Notes: a model not told the origin generated them from the sequence alone. DNA of 8,935 bases from an uncultured bacterium (GCA_946479205.1 CAMLFJ010000094.1:1-8935), one strand, 5' to 3'. Shown: positions 1 through 6,310, counted from the stretch's first letter. Translations and numbers: made by a program.

Positions 1-878
1 CGCAGCGGACGCGTCTCGCCGAGGAGCGCGGCGGCCTGCCGGAGGATCTCCGCGCCCAGCTCGATCGGACGCTCGGCGAGCGCGCCGACGTCGAGACTGA
101 GCCCGGCGCCGTCGCGGATGGCCAGGCGCGCGAGGTCCGTCCGGGCCCGCTCTTCCAGGTCGGCCACCACCGCGCGCGCCGCCGCCGCCGAGCGCCCGAG
201 GGCCTCCACCACCGAGGCGCCGCTGACCTTCGCGATGAACGGCAGCAGGTCGTGCCGGATGCGGTTGCGGAGGAAGCGCACGTCGCGATTGCTCGGATCC
301 TCCGCCCAGGCGAGCCCGCGCCCGCCCAGGTACGCTTCGATCGCGACCCGCCGCGTCTCGATCAGCGGACGGATCAGGAGCCCCCGCACCGGCGCGATGC
401 CGCCCAGCCCGCGCGGGCCCGCGCCCTGCAGCAGGCGCATCAGGACCGTCTCGGCCTGATCGTCGGCGGTGTGGCCGGTGGCGATGCGCGAGGCCCCGAC
501 CTCGCGACTCACCCGCTCGAGCGCGGCGTGGCGGGCCCGCCGGCTCTCCGCCTCGAGTCCGTCCCAGGGCGGCGCCCGGCGCACCACGACCCGCTCGACG
601 TGGCACGCCACGCCGAGACGCTCGCAGAGAGCGCGCACGCCGTCGGCTTCCGCGTCGGCCTCGGGACGCAGGCCGTGATGCACGTGGACGACGGTCAGCG
701 TGAGGCCGAGCGCCTCCCGCAGCGCGCCGAGCACATCGAGGAGGGCCACCGAATCGGCGCCGCCCGAGACCGCCACCAAGACGGCTTCGCCGCCACGAAG
801 CATCCCGTGACGGCGAATGGTCTCCTGGACGCGAACGACGAGGCTATCCAGACTGCAGCCCGACCCAGACCTCGCCAT
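1..878 (-). CDS. tilS: tRNA(Ile)-lysidine synthetase TilS, N-terminal part (runs off left edge)
   Basis: TilS uses ATP to attach lysine to C34 of tRNA-Ile2 (anticodon CAU), which changes both its codon reading and its aminoacylation. About 292 codons are visible and the C-terminus lies beyond base 1. The N-type ATP-pyrophosphatase P-loop SGGADS is at residues 38-43. It is followed by the family blocks GHTADDQAETVLMRLLQG and EDPSNRD...RFLRNRIRH, which identify TilS against other PP-loop enzymes. I chose the ATG at 878-876 because AGAAGGAG lies 10 bases upstream. It gives a leader of 37 residues before the P-loop, slightly long, and the only later in-frame ATG (residue 26) would be too close to the P-loop. 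The start overlaps the end of the moaD-moaE gene by 35 bases, which suggests co-translation in the same operon. TilS is normally essential. Confidence 0.93.
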   Translation of the reverse strand, partial: MARSGSGCSLDSLVVRVQETIRRHGMLRGGEAVLVAVSGGADSVALLDVLGALREALGLTLTVVHVHHGLRPEADAEADGVRALCERLGVACHVERVVVRRAPPWDGLEAESRRARHAALERVSREVGASRIATGHTADDQAETVLMRLLQGAGPRGLGGIAPVRGLLIRPLIETRRVAIEAYLGGRGLAWAEDPSNRDVRFLRNRIRHDLLPFIAKVSGASVVEALGRSAAAARAVVADLEERARTDLARLAIRDGAGLSLDVGALAERPIELGAEILRQAAALLGETRPL

Positions 879-1524
879 CCTCGAAGTGCTCCTTCTTCCA
901 GATCGGCACCGTCTCCTTCAGCGTGTCGATGGCGAAGCGGCACGCGTCGAAGGCCACCGCGCGATGGGGCGAGGACACCGCGATCATCACGCTCGACTCG
1001 CCGATCTCGAGGCGGCCGATGCGGTGCAGGAGGACGATCCGCGTGACCGCGGGCCAGCGGCTCCGGATGGCCGCGCCGATCTCGCGCATCTTGGCCAGGG
1101 CCATCGGGCCGTGGCCCTCGTACTCGAGGAACTTCACCCGCCGGCCGCCCGTCTGGTCGCGCACCACGCCCGAGAAGAGCGCCAGAGCCCCCGCGCCCGG
1201 ATGCTCCACCGCCTGGGCCACCGCGCGCTCCGAGAGGGGCTCGGTGGTCACCTCGATCCAATCCGGCCCGGGCTCGGCCGCGCCGCCACTCACCGGGGGA
1301 AAGAGGCAGAGCTCGTCGCCGTCTCCGAGCGGGTGATCGGCTCCAACGTAATCGTTGCGGAGGGCAAAGAGCGTGTAGGCGCGATACGGAACGAGAACCG
1401 GATACTGGCGGGTGACCGCTTCCCAGGCGCGCTCGACGGTGCCGCCGTCGGCGAGCTCGAGATCCAGGTGATCGCGGCCCGCCTCCTCGCGGTAGCGCGC
1501 GAACAGCCGGACCTGCACCTTCAT
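844..1524 (-). CDS. Fused MoaD-MoaE molybdopterin synthase (MoaX-type)
   Basis: Molybdopterin synthase inserts two sulfurs into cyclic pyranopterin monophosphate to make molybdopterin. It normally consists of two proteins, a small sulfur carrier (MoaD) and a catalytic subunit (MoaE). Here both are in one 226-residue chain. Residues 1-81 are a MoaD ubiquitin-like fold ending in GDGDELCLFPPVSGG, with the Gly-Gly at 80-81. Residues about 88-226 are MoaE, with FSGVVRD (117-123), EYEGH (134-138), SSPHR (184-188), and K203 and K210 spaced 7 apart like the catalytic Lys119 and Lys126 of E. coli MoaE. The Gly-Gly that must be C-terminal for thiocarboxylation is internal and is followed by AAEPGP. In the similar mycobacterial MoaX the chain is reported to be cleaved after this motif. 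The ribosome binding site is weak. The gene lies 28 bases after iscA and overlaps tilS. Confidence 0.93.
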   Translation of the reverse strand: MKVQVRLFARYREEAGRDHLDLELADGGTVERAWEAVTRQYPVLVPYRAYTLFALRNDYVGADHPLGDGDELCLFPPVSGGAAEPGPDWIEVTTEPLSERAVAQAVEHPGAGALALFSGVVRDQTGGRRVKFLEYEGHGPMALAKMREIGAAIRSRWPAVTRIVLLHRIGRLEIGESSVMIAVSSPHRAVAFDACRFAIDTLKETVPIWKKEHFEDGEVWVGLQSG

Positions 1525-1552
1525 CGAGCGAGCCTGGGCCCTGGCCGGCCGA

Positions 1553-1879
1553 CTAGAACTGGTGCGACGAGCCGCAGCCGCAGGACGACTTCACGTTCGG
1601 GTTCTTGATGGCGAACCCGGCGCCCAGCATGTTGTTGTCCACGTAGTCGATCTCGCTGCCCTGGAGATACGGCGTGCTGTGGGAATCCACGAACACCTTC
1701 ACGCCGTTCGTCTCGACGACATTGTCGCCCTCGACCGGGGTGTCGTCCCACCCGAGCTCATACGACATGCCGGAGCAGCCGCCGCCCACGACGCGGATCC
1801 GGAGACCCCACTCGGGCTTACCCTCTTCGAGCCGAAGATCCGAGATCTTCTTGGCGGCCGTCTCAGTCAACGTAAGCAT
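1553..1879 (-). CDS. A-type iron-sulfur carrier protein (IscA/ErpA/HesB family)
   Basis: This 108-residue protein is full length for the A-type carriers, which receive Fe-S clusters from a scaffold and hand them to apo-enzymes in the cytoplasm. The three conserved cluster ligands are visible: C35 in GGGCSGMSY, and C100 and C102 in SSCGCGSS near the C-terminus. ETAAKKI at residues 6-12 and GFAIKNPN at 88-95 are further family blocks. The start is well supported by AAGGAGG 5 bases before the ATG. It is the first gene of a unit continuing into moaD-moaE and tilS, and it has its own extended -10 promoter. Whether it works as ErpA, IscA or SufA cannot be decided from sequence. A link to MoaA, the Fe-S enzyme of molybdopterin synthesis, is possible but inferred only from the neighbouring gene. 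Confidence 0.95.
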   Translation of the reverse strand: MLTLTETAAKKISDLRLEEGKPEWGLRIRVVGGGCSGMSYELGWDDTPVEGDNVVETNGVKVFVDSHSTPYLQGSEIDYVDNNMLGAGFAIKNPNVKSSCGCGSSHQF

Positions 1880-1897
1880 TCGTGCCTCCTTGGTTTT

Positions 1898-1914
1898 CCC
1901 CGCCTGGGCCGGGG
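1898..1914 (-). promoter_or_regulatory. Small hairpin in the leader of the Fe-S carrier mRNA
   Basis: On the minus strand CCCCG and CGGGG can pair around a 7-base GCCCAGG loop. The hairpin ends 7 bases before the AAGGAGG ribosome binding site of the Fe-S carrier gene. It is visible in the sequence, but any regulatory role is a guess and the stem is short for such a GC-rich genome. Confidence 0.3.
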
Positions 1915-1930
1915 ATCAGATCGCGGCCTC

Positions 1931-1939
1931 AGTATAGCA
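1931..1939 (-). promoter_or_regulatory. Extended -10 promoter for the iscA / moaD-moaE / tilS unit
   Basis: The minus strand reads TGC-TATACT: a TGn extension directly before a hexamer matching TATAAT at 5 of 6 positions. No good -35 element lies 17 bases upstream, which is tolerated by extended -10 promoters. Transcription would start near 1924, leaving a leader of about 45 bases before the ATG at 1879. The site stands out as a short AT-containing stretch in very GC-rich surroundings. Confidence 0.55.
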
Positions 1940-1944
1940 GAAGG

Positions 1945-1980
1945 CCGGGAGGCCTGCCGGGGCCGGGGCCGGCCGGGCCC
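1945..1980. repeat. GC-rich imperfect palindromes between the SDR gene and the Fe-S carrier gene
   Basis: The stretch consists almost only of CCGG, GGCC and CCGGG units. It includes a 16-base imperfect palindrome at 1945-1960, centred on AGGCCT, with one mismatched pair. It follows the SDR stop codon on the minus strand and could fold in RNA. No T-run follows, so it is not a canonical Rho-independent terminator. Confidence 0.35.
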
Positions 1981-1986
1981 GGGATG

Positions 1987-2703
1987 CTACAGGATGCCGC
2001 CCGCGGGCAGCAGGGTGAGCTCTTCCAGGGTCGCGTTGGGTTCGAGGGAGGCCATGAGCAGGGCAGCCTCCGCCACCTGGTCCGGCCGCAGCATGCGCTC
2101 CCGGGCCGGCGCCGCCGGCATGGCGTCCCAGAGCGGGGTGTCGGTGGCCCCCGCCGTGAGCACCCCGACGCGGACCCCGTGGGCCCGCATCTCCTCGGCG
2201 AGCACCCGGGAGAACCCGAGCAGCCCGTACTTGGACGCGGTGTAGGCGGCGCTGCCGGTCAGCGCCCGGCTCGTCACCACCGAGCCCACGTTGATGATCG
2301 TGCCCCGGCGCTGGGCGATCATGGCGGGCAGGACGGCCCGACAGCACAGCACCGCGCCGCGGAGGTTCACCGCCAGCATCTGGTCCCAGTCGTCCAGCTT
2401 GGAGTCGGTCACCGGGGCGAAGGTGGCGAGGCCGGCCGCGTTCACCAGCACATCGACGCGTCCCCACTCGGCGAGCGCCCGCCGTGTCAGGGCCTCCACG
2501 AGGGCCTCCTGGCGCACGTCGACTGGGATCACCGCGGCGCGCCCGCCCGCCTGGGCGATCTCGCGCGCCACCCCCTCCAGCTCGGGCGCGGAGCGGGCGG
2601 CCAGCGCCACCGCGGCGCCCTCGCGGGCCAGGCGCACCGCGACCGCGCGGCCGATGCCGCGGCCGGCGCCGGTGACAACCGCGACCTGGCCGGCGAGCTT
2701 CAA
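1987..2703 (-). CDS. Short-chain dehydrogenase/reductase (SDR), translationally coupled to folE
   Basis: This is a classical SDR of 238 residues that transfers hydride between NAD(P)H and a carbonyl or imine substrate. TGAGRGIG at residues 11-18 is the nucleotide-binding glycine motif. NAAG is at 88-91, and the catalytic set is N113, S141, Y154 and K158 (in YTASK). R37 after the second strand suggests a preference for NADP(H). The start is TTG at 2703-2701, overlapping the folE stop as TTGA; no ATG or GTG lies near the required N-terminus, and without it the glycine motif would be cut. Sequence alone reads as a generic FabG-like SDR. The context of folE and two PTPS paralogs makes a pterin reductase (sepiapterin-reductase-like or FolM-like) worth testing, but this is inference. 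The usual PG after strand 6 is replaced by TAG at 183-185. Confidence 0.88.
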   Translation of the reverse strand: MKLAGQVAVVTGAGRGIGRAVAVRLAREGAAVALAARSAPELEGVAREIAQAGGRAAVIPVDVRQEALVEALTRRALAEWGRVDVLVNAAGLATFAPVTDSKLDDWDQMLAVNLRGAVLCCRAVLPAMIAQRRGTIINVGSVVTSRALTGSAAYTASKYGLLGFSRVLAEEMRAHGVRVGVLTAGATDTPLWDAMPAAPARERMLRPDQVAEAALLMASLEPNATLEELTLLPAGGIL

Positions 2704-3263
2704 ATGACGAGCCCGCCGCGCGACCGGATCAGCTCCATGAACTCGGCGCGCGTCTCCGCGTTCTCGCGGAAGGCGCCCAGCATCGCGGAGGTGACCGCCT
2801 TGGAGTTCTGCTTCTCCACCCCCCGCATCAGCATGCACATGTGGATCGCCTCGATCACCACCGCCACCCCCCGCGGCTGCAGCACCTCGTTCAGGGTCTG
2901 CGCGATCTGGGTCGTGAGCCGCTCCTGCACCTGCAGCCGGCGCGCGAACATCTCCACCAGCCGCGGCAGCTTGGAGAGCCCGACGATCTTGCGCGACGGC
3001 ATGTAGGCGATGTGGCACTTGCCGACGAACGGGAGGAGGTGATGCTCGCAGAGGGAATACAGATCGATGTCCTTCACCACCACCATCTCGTCGTATTCCT
3101 CGGTGAAGAGCGCCTCGTTGAGGATGTCGTGCACGTTCTGCTTGTAGCCGGAGGTCAGGTACTCCCACGCCTTGGCCACGCGGGCCGGCGTTTTCTCCAG
3201 GCCCTCGCGCGTCGGGTCCTCGCCGATCTCCTTCAGGAGGTCGTGAATGAGCCGCTCGATCAT
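2700..3263 (-). CDS. folE: GTP cyclohydrolase I (FolE)
   Basis: FolE converts GTP to 7,8-dihydroneopterin triphosphate and formate, the entry step to folate, tetrahydrobiopterin and queuosine. The 187-residue protein is full length for the short bacterial form. Zinc ligands are C72 and H75 in CEHHLLPF (72-79) and C143 in [15 protein letters not shown]74 and H141 match the catalytic histidines of the family. The ATG at 3263 overlaps the stop of the upstream QueD/PTPS gene as ATGA and has GAGGTGA a short distance upstream. Its stop overlaps the SDR start as TTGA. This places FolE between a PTPS-family gene and an SDR, which suggests that its product is passed on within the same operon. Confidence 0.97.
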   Translation of the reverse strand: MIERLIHDLLKEIGEDPTREGLEKTPARVAKAWEYLTSGYKQNVHDILNEALFTEEYDEMVVVKDIDLYSLCEHHLLPFVGKCHIAYMPSRKIVGLSKLPRLVEMFARRLQVQERLTTQIAQTLNEVLQPRGVAVVIEAIHMCMLMRGVEKQNSKAVTSAMLGAFRENAETRAEFMELIRSRGGLVI

Positions 3264-3694
3264 CGTGGGATCACCTCGTCGGCGTGGGTCTCGCCGGAGT
3301 ACTCGAACACGTTGTTGGCGGTCTCGACCACGGTCACGCGCCGGAGCACGCCCGGAGGCAGCGCGGCCTCGAGCCACTGGTAGAACACGCGGGCCAGGTT
3401 CTCGCCAGTGGTGATCACGCCCGCGAGCGCGGGCACGGTGGCGGAGAGATCGTAGTGGTCCACGCGGTCCAGCACCGCGGTCTTCACCGCGGCATCCACC
3501 ACGCCCAGATCCACCGACATGCCGGTGGTCGGATCGAGCGCGCCGGCCACTGTCACCTCGAGCCCGTAGTTGTGGCCGTGCTGACGGAAGCACTGGCCGT
3601 AGATCCGGGCGTTCTCCTCGGCGGAGAGGGCGGGATTGGCGAGCCGGTGGGCCGCGCTGAAGTGATACGCGCGGGTGACCGCGAAGGCGCTCAC
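3260..3694 (-). CDS. QueD/PTPS-family enzyme with intact catalytic residues (6-carboxy- or 6-pyruvoyl-tetrahydropterin synthase)
   Basis: This enzyme family (COG0720) acts on dihydroneopterin triphosphate, the FolE product. QueD makes 6-carboxytetrahydropterin for queuosine; PTPS makes 6-pyruvoyl-tetrahydropterin for tetrahydrobiopterin. The 144-residue protein has zinc ligands H16, H39 and H41, nucleophile C35, the D79-H80 pair, and E124 that would anchor the pterin. The Cys-to-HGH spacing is C-x3-HGH, as in QueD, whereas animal PTPS has C-x5-HGH. However, LSAEEN (23-28), TTGEN and ETANN resemble the animal enzymes, so the product is not certain. The start is GTG at 3694, overlapping the stop of the preceding paralog as GTGA. 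The stop overlaps folE as ATGA. Confidence 0.9.
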   Translation of the reverse strand: MSAFAVTRAYHFSAAHRLANPALSAEENARIYGQCFRQHGHNYGLEVTVAGALDPTTGMSVDLGVVDAAVKTAVLDRVDHYDLSATVPALAGVITTGENLARVFYQWLEAALPPGVLRRVTVVETANNVFEYSGETHADEVIPR

Positions 3695-4092
3695 CCGCCC
3701 AGGTACTCCACGTAGAAGGTGGGATCCTCCCAGAGCCGCAGGCGGTGCAGACGCTCGGCCCCCAGCTTCGGGCCGAGCAGCTCCCAGATCACCCGGATCA
3801 GGTTCTCGGTGGTGGGAATCGTCCCGGACGGGAAGAGCGGGTCCTGGTTGAGATCCGCGTGGTCGAAGCGGGACACCACCGCCTCGCCGACCACGCGCTT
3901 GAGCTCGCCCAGGTCCATCACCATGCCGGTGCGCGGGTCGATCTCGCCCCGGATCGTCACCTCGAGGGCGTAGTTGTGCCCGTGGGGTACCGTGAGCGAC
4001 CCGAACACCCGCGCGTTCTCCTCCGCGCTCCACTCGGGCCGCCCGTAGCGGTGCCCCGCCGAGAACGTGAACTTCCGCGTCGCGTACACCAT
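3691..4092 (-). CDS. PTPS/QueD-family paralog lacking the catalytic cysteine
   Basis: This 133-residue protein is clearly homologous to the following gene product. It shares FSAGH (10-14), WSAEENAR (21-28), [11 protein letters not shown] (36-46), the DH pair at 77-78, and PTTEN (93-97). The zinc ligands H14, H37 and H39 and the glutamate E122 are kept. The nucleophilic cysteine, expected four positions before the HGH, is L33 in GSLTVPHGH. There is also no glutamate at the position used by the folate-type PTPS-III proteins. It may have a different reaction, a different acid/base, or act as a partner of its paralog. The ATG at 4092 follows the glycosyltransferase stop by 7 bases, and GAGGAGG lies 11 bases upstream. 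The stop overlaps the next start as GTGA. Confidence 0.88.
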   Translation of the reverse strand: MVYATRKFTFSAGHRYGRPEWSAEENARVFGSLTVPHGHNYALEVTIRGEIDPRTGMVMDLGELKRVVGEAVVSRFDHADLNQDPLFPSGTIPTTENLIRVIWELLGPKLGAERLHRLRLWEDPTFYVEYLGG

Positions 4093-4099
4093 GGACCCG

Positions 4100-5194
4100 T
4101 CAGCCTCCTCGCGCCTGCTGGCCCAGCCGATCCTGGATGGAGTGTACCGCGCTCAGGAAGCGCTCCGCGACGGCGCGCGGGGAGAAGCCGAGCGCGCGAC
4201 GGCGCCCCTCCTGCCCCAGGCGACGGGCCAGCGCGGGATCGAGGATCAGCCGTTCGAGCGCCTCCGCGAGCGCGCCCGGATCGCGCGGCCCCACCAGCAG
4301 CCCGGTGGTCGCGTCGAGCACCACCTCGGGCACCGCCGCGATGCGACAGGCCACCACCGGGAGCTCCGCGGCCATCGCCTCCAGGAACACGATGCCGAAG
4401 CCCTCCTGCACGGAGGGGAGGCAGAACACGGAGGCGTTGACGTACTCCTCGGCCAGCCGCTCGCGCGTCAGGTCGCCCAGCAGCACGACCGAGTCGCCCA
4501 GGCCCAGGACGGCGTGGAGGCGCGCGACCGCCTCCCATTCCGGGCCGCGGCCGACGATGCGCACCTGGATCCCGGGCACCCGCACGCGCAGGATCGCGGC
4601 GGCGTGCAGGAGATCCGAGAGGCGCTTGCGCGGGTACATCCGGGCCACGCTCAGGACCACCGGGGCATTGCGGGGCCGGCGCGGGGCGCGCCAGAACTGG
4701 TCGTCCCACACCTCGAGGTCGATCGGCTCCGCCACCACCGCGAGGCGCTCGAGCGGCACCCCGTACTCGCGCTGGGCGACGTCCGCCGAGTAGCGGCTCG
4801 TGACGACGACGAGGTCGGCACGCTCGACGTTGCGACGCTCCCAGCGCGCCTGCACCGAGAGCAGGAGCCGGACCCAGCCCCGCTCGTTGCGGAGCTCGTC
4901 CGCGATGATGCCCTTGAGGCTCGCCACGAACAGCCGCGTGCGGCGGCGCGCCCACATGAACCCGTCCAGGTCCACGCCGAGTACCAGGTCGGTCTCGCGC
5001 GGCGGCCGCAGGACGACGCCCGCGTTGTAGAGCCAGCGGTCGAGGGTATGGAACCCGGTGCGGCGCCCGATCGGACGCAGGGTGACCTGGTGCCCGAGCT
5101 GGGCCAGCCCTTGCGCCAGCCCCGCGATGCCGACGAAGGTCCCGCTCCCCTCCAGCGGATTGAGAGGGGTCGACGAGAGAACGGTGACGCGCAG
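4100..5194 (-). CDS. Family 4 glycosyltransferase (GT-B fold) with a non-standard start
   Basis: The protein would transfer a sugar from an activated donor to an unknown acceptor, on the cytoplasmic side. The C-terminal donor domain is typical of GT4: VLSVARMYPRKR (about 180-191, with R185 and K190 near the donor phosphates), VRIVGRGPE, and the E-x7-E motif with E264 and E272 in EGFGIVFLEAM. The N-terminal domain begins with strand RVTVLSS and the Gly-rich LEGSGTF. Numbering assumes a CTG start at 5194-5192, three bases after the TAA of the upstream gene and in the same frame. No ATG, GTG or TTG occurs in frame between that TAA and the GTG at 4975, which would delete the first 73 residues including the Rossmann start. 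A weak AGGGGCGG lies upstream of the CTG. Length from CTG is 364 residues, normal for GT4. Confidence 0.85.
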   Translation of the reverse strand: MRVTVLSSTPLNPLEGSGTFVGIAGLAQGLAQLGHQVTLRPIGRRTGFHTLDRWLYNAGVVLRPPRETDLVLGVDLDGFMWARRRTRLFVASLKGIIADELRNERGWVRLLLSVQARWERRNVERADLVVVTSRYSADVAQREYGVPLERLAVVAEPIDLEVWDDQFWRAPRRPRNAPVVLSVARMYPRKRLSDLLHAAAILRVRVPGIQVRIVGRGPEWEAVARLHAVLGLGDSVVLLGDLTRERLAEEYVNASVFCLPSVQEGFGIVFLEAMAAELPVVACRIAAVPEVVLDATTGLLVGPRDPGALAEALERLILDPALARRLGQEGRRRALGFSPRAVAERFLSAVHSIQDRLGQQARGG

Positions 5195-5197
5195 AGG

Positions 5198-5983
5198 TTA
5201 CCGCCCCTGGAACCGGGGCGCCCGCTTCTCGAGGAACGCCCGCGTGCCTTCCTTGTAATCCTCGCTGTCGAACGTCGTGATGCCGAGCGAGCGGAGGTTC
5301 TCGCGGTGGGCGTCGGTGATGCCCTCGAAGATGGCCTGGACCTGGGCCTTGGTCCCGCGCACCGAGAGCGGCGCGTTGGCCGCGACCTTCTTCAGGTAGT
5401 CGTAGGTGTAGGCCTCGAGCTCGGCCGCGGGGACCAGGCGCTGGATGAAACCGATGCGGAGGGCTTCCTCCGCCTCCACGGTGCGGGCCGAGTAGAGGAT
5501 GTCCTTGGCGTAGGCGGGGCCGACGAGGTCCACGAGCTGGTGCACCGGATCGAGCCCGTAGATGATGCTGAGCCGCGCGGCCGGGATGCCGAACTTGGAG
5601 CCCGCGGCCGCGAATCGGAAGTCGGCAGCCATCGCGAGCGCCATCGCGCCGCCCATGCAGTAGCCGAACACCATCGCCACGGTCGGCTTGGGACACACCC
5701 GGATCGAGGAGTAGGCGGCCTCGGTCTGCCGGTTGTAGTTGAGCGCGGTCGCGGTGTCCTTGCGGTTCTCCTGGAACTCGGAGATGTCCGCTCCGGAGGC
5801 GAAGGCGTCGGTCCCCGCGCCGCGGTAGACGATGGCGCGCACCGAGTCGTCCTTGGACAGGCGGTCGGTCACCGCCGCGATCTCCGACCACATGGCCAGG
5901 CTGATCGCGTTGCGCATCTTCGGCCGGTTGAACACGACGGTGGCGATGGGCCCGTCCTGCTCCACCAGGATATGGTCACTCAT
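5198..5983 (-). CDS. Enoyl-CoA hydratase/isomerase-fold protein lacking the two hydratase glutamates
   Basis: This 261-residue crotonase-superfamily protein is of normal length and should bind an acyl-CoA. The oxyanion-hole segments are FASGADISEF (61-70) and GYCMGGAMALAMAAD (107-121). By alignment to rat enoyl-CoA hydratase, Glu144 corresponds to A115 and Glu164 to A135 (FGIPAARLS), so the two acid/base glutamates for hydration are both missing. A true hydratase activity is therefore doubtful; isomerase, decarboxylase, thioesterase or another crotonase reaction is possible. D145 in IIYGLDPVHQ is one candidate for an alternative catalytic acid. The ATG at 5983 has AAGGGAGA a few bases upstream. 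It is the first gene after the predicted promoter at 6056-6084, and its TAA lies 3 bases before the CTG proposed as the glycosyltransferase start. Confidence 0.92.
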   Translation of the reverse strand: MSDHILVEQDGPIATVVFNRPKMRNAISLAMWSEIAAVTDRLSKDDSVRAIVYRGAGTDAFASGADISEFQENRKDTATALNYNRQTEAAYSSIRVCPKPTVAMVFGYCMGGAMALAMAADFRFAAAGSKFGIPAARLSIIYGLDPVHQLVDLVGPAYAKDILYSARTVEAEEALRIGFIQRLVPAAELEAYTYDYLKKVAANAPLSVRGTKAQVQAIFEGITDAHRENLRSLGITTFDSEDYKEGTRAFLEKRAPRFQGR

Positions 5984-6055
5984 GTCGTCTCTCCCTTGGG
6001 GTTGCCGACGGCTGCGCGCGCGAGTAGCGGGCCGGGGTCTGGGTCACGGGGGACC

Positions 6056-6084
6056 AGTCTAGCGGAGGCCCGGATCGACTTCAA
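6056..6084 (-). promoter_or_regulatory. Predicted sigma70-type promoter for the crotonase/pterin operon
   Basis: On the minus strand TTGAAG (6084-6079) and TAGACT (6061-6056) are separated by exactly 17 bases, each matching consensus at 4 of 6 positions. Transcription would start near 6049, giving a leader of about 66 bases before the ATG at 5983. It is divergent from the promoter at 6102-6130. Confidence 0.45.
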
Positions 6085-6098
6085 CCGAGCCCTCCGCT
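6061..6098. promoter_or_regulatory. 8-bp inverted repeat, possible operator in the divergent promoter region
   Basis: AGCGGAGG at 6061-6068 and its exact complement CCTCCGCT at 6091-6098 have centres 30 bases apart, close to three helical turns. The left arm touches the -10 and the right arm lies just upstream of the -35 of the minus-strand promoter. The placement suits a repressor site, but no regulator gene is visible in the window. Confidence 0.4.
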
Positions 6099-6101
6099 TA
6101 T

Positions 6102-6130
6102 TTGGCAATGACTTACCCGTGCGTTAGGAT
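6102..6130 (+). promoter_or_regulatory. Predicted sigma70-type promoter facing the small membrane ORF
   Basis: TTGGCA (6102-6107) and TAGGAT (6125-6130) are separated by exactly 17 bases, with 5 of 6 and 4 of 6 consensus matches. The start point would fall near 6137, which is the A of an ATG. The AT-rich run just before the -35 (ttattt) supports a promoter in this otherwise GC-rich sequence. Confidence 0.45.
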
Positions 6131-6136
6131 GCGGTC

Positions 6137-6169
6137 ATGAACTCCACGTCGCGACCCTCGGACCCATGA
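6137..6169 (+). CDS. Possible 10-codon leader ORF overlapping the small membrane ORF
   Basis: ATG at 6137 opens a 10-residue reading frame (MNSTSRPSDP) whose TGA overlaps the ATG of the next ORF as ATGA. AGGA lies 7 bases before the ATG, but the predicted transcription start falls at or beside the ATG, so it might be leaderless. A 10-codon frame can easily arise by chance; I list it because of its exact junction and position. Confidence 0.2.
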   Translation: MNSTSRPSDP

Positions 6170-6309
6170 CCTTCGCCCTTGTTGGACTCGCGGCCGTGGT
6201 CTTCGCGGCCTTGGTCGGCGTCGTCCACACCGTCACGGAGCGACGGCGCCGGCGTCGGACTCAGCAGCAGTGGGAGGAGCGGGAGCGCCTGCTGAACCGC
6301 CAGCGGTAG
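6166..6309 (+). CDS. Small single-pass membrane protein, unknown function
   Basis: This 47-residue ORF is hydrophobic at residues 2-20 (one membrane span rich in V, A and L). It is followed by ERRRRRR at 25-31 and a polar Q/E/R-rich tail, a topology with the tail in the cytoplasm. I do not recognise a family. Support comes from the composition, a promoter-like sequence upstream, and the ATGA junction with the short frame before it. The ATG itself has no ribosome binding site, so expression would depend on coupling. The stop is one base before the end of the convergent tRNA gene. It could be a chance ORF. Confidence 0.4.
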   Translation: MTFALVGLAAVVFAALVGVVHTVTERRRRRRTQQQWEERERLLNRQR

Positions 6310-6310
6310 T

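Noticed and set aside
252..1046. Plus-strand frame opposite tilS and moaD-moaE
   Set aside because: The minus strand carries the SGGADS P-loop and MoaE motifs. The plus frame has no ribosome binding site or recognisable domain.
3957..5891. Long minus-strand frame in another register
   Set aside because: It crosses two well-supported genes in the wrong frame; composition is Arg/Gly/Pro/Ala-rich without motifs.
4067..6127. Very long plus-strand open frame
   Set aside because: It is opposite the crotonase and glycosyltransferase genes, which show clear family motifs. Long antisense frames are common in such GC-rich DNA.
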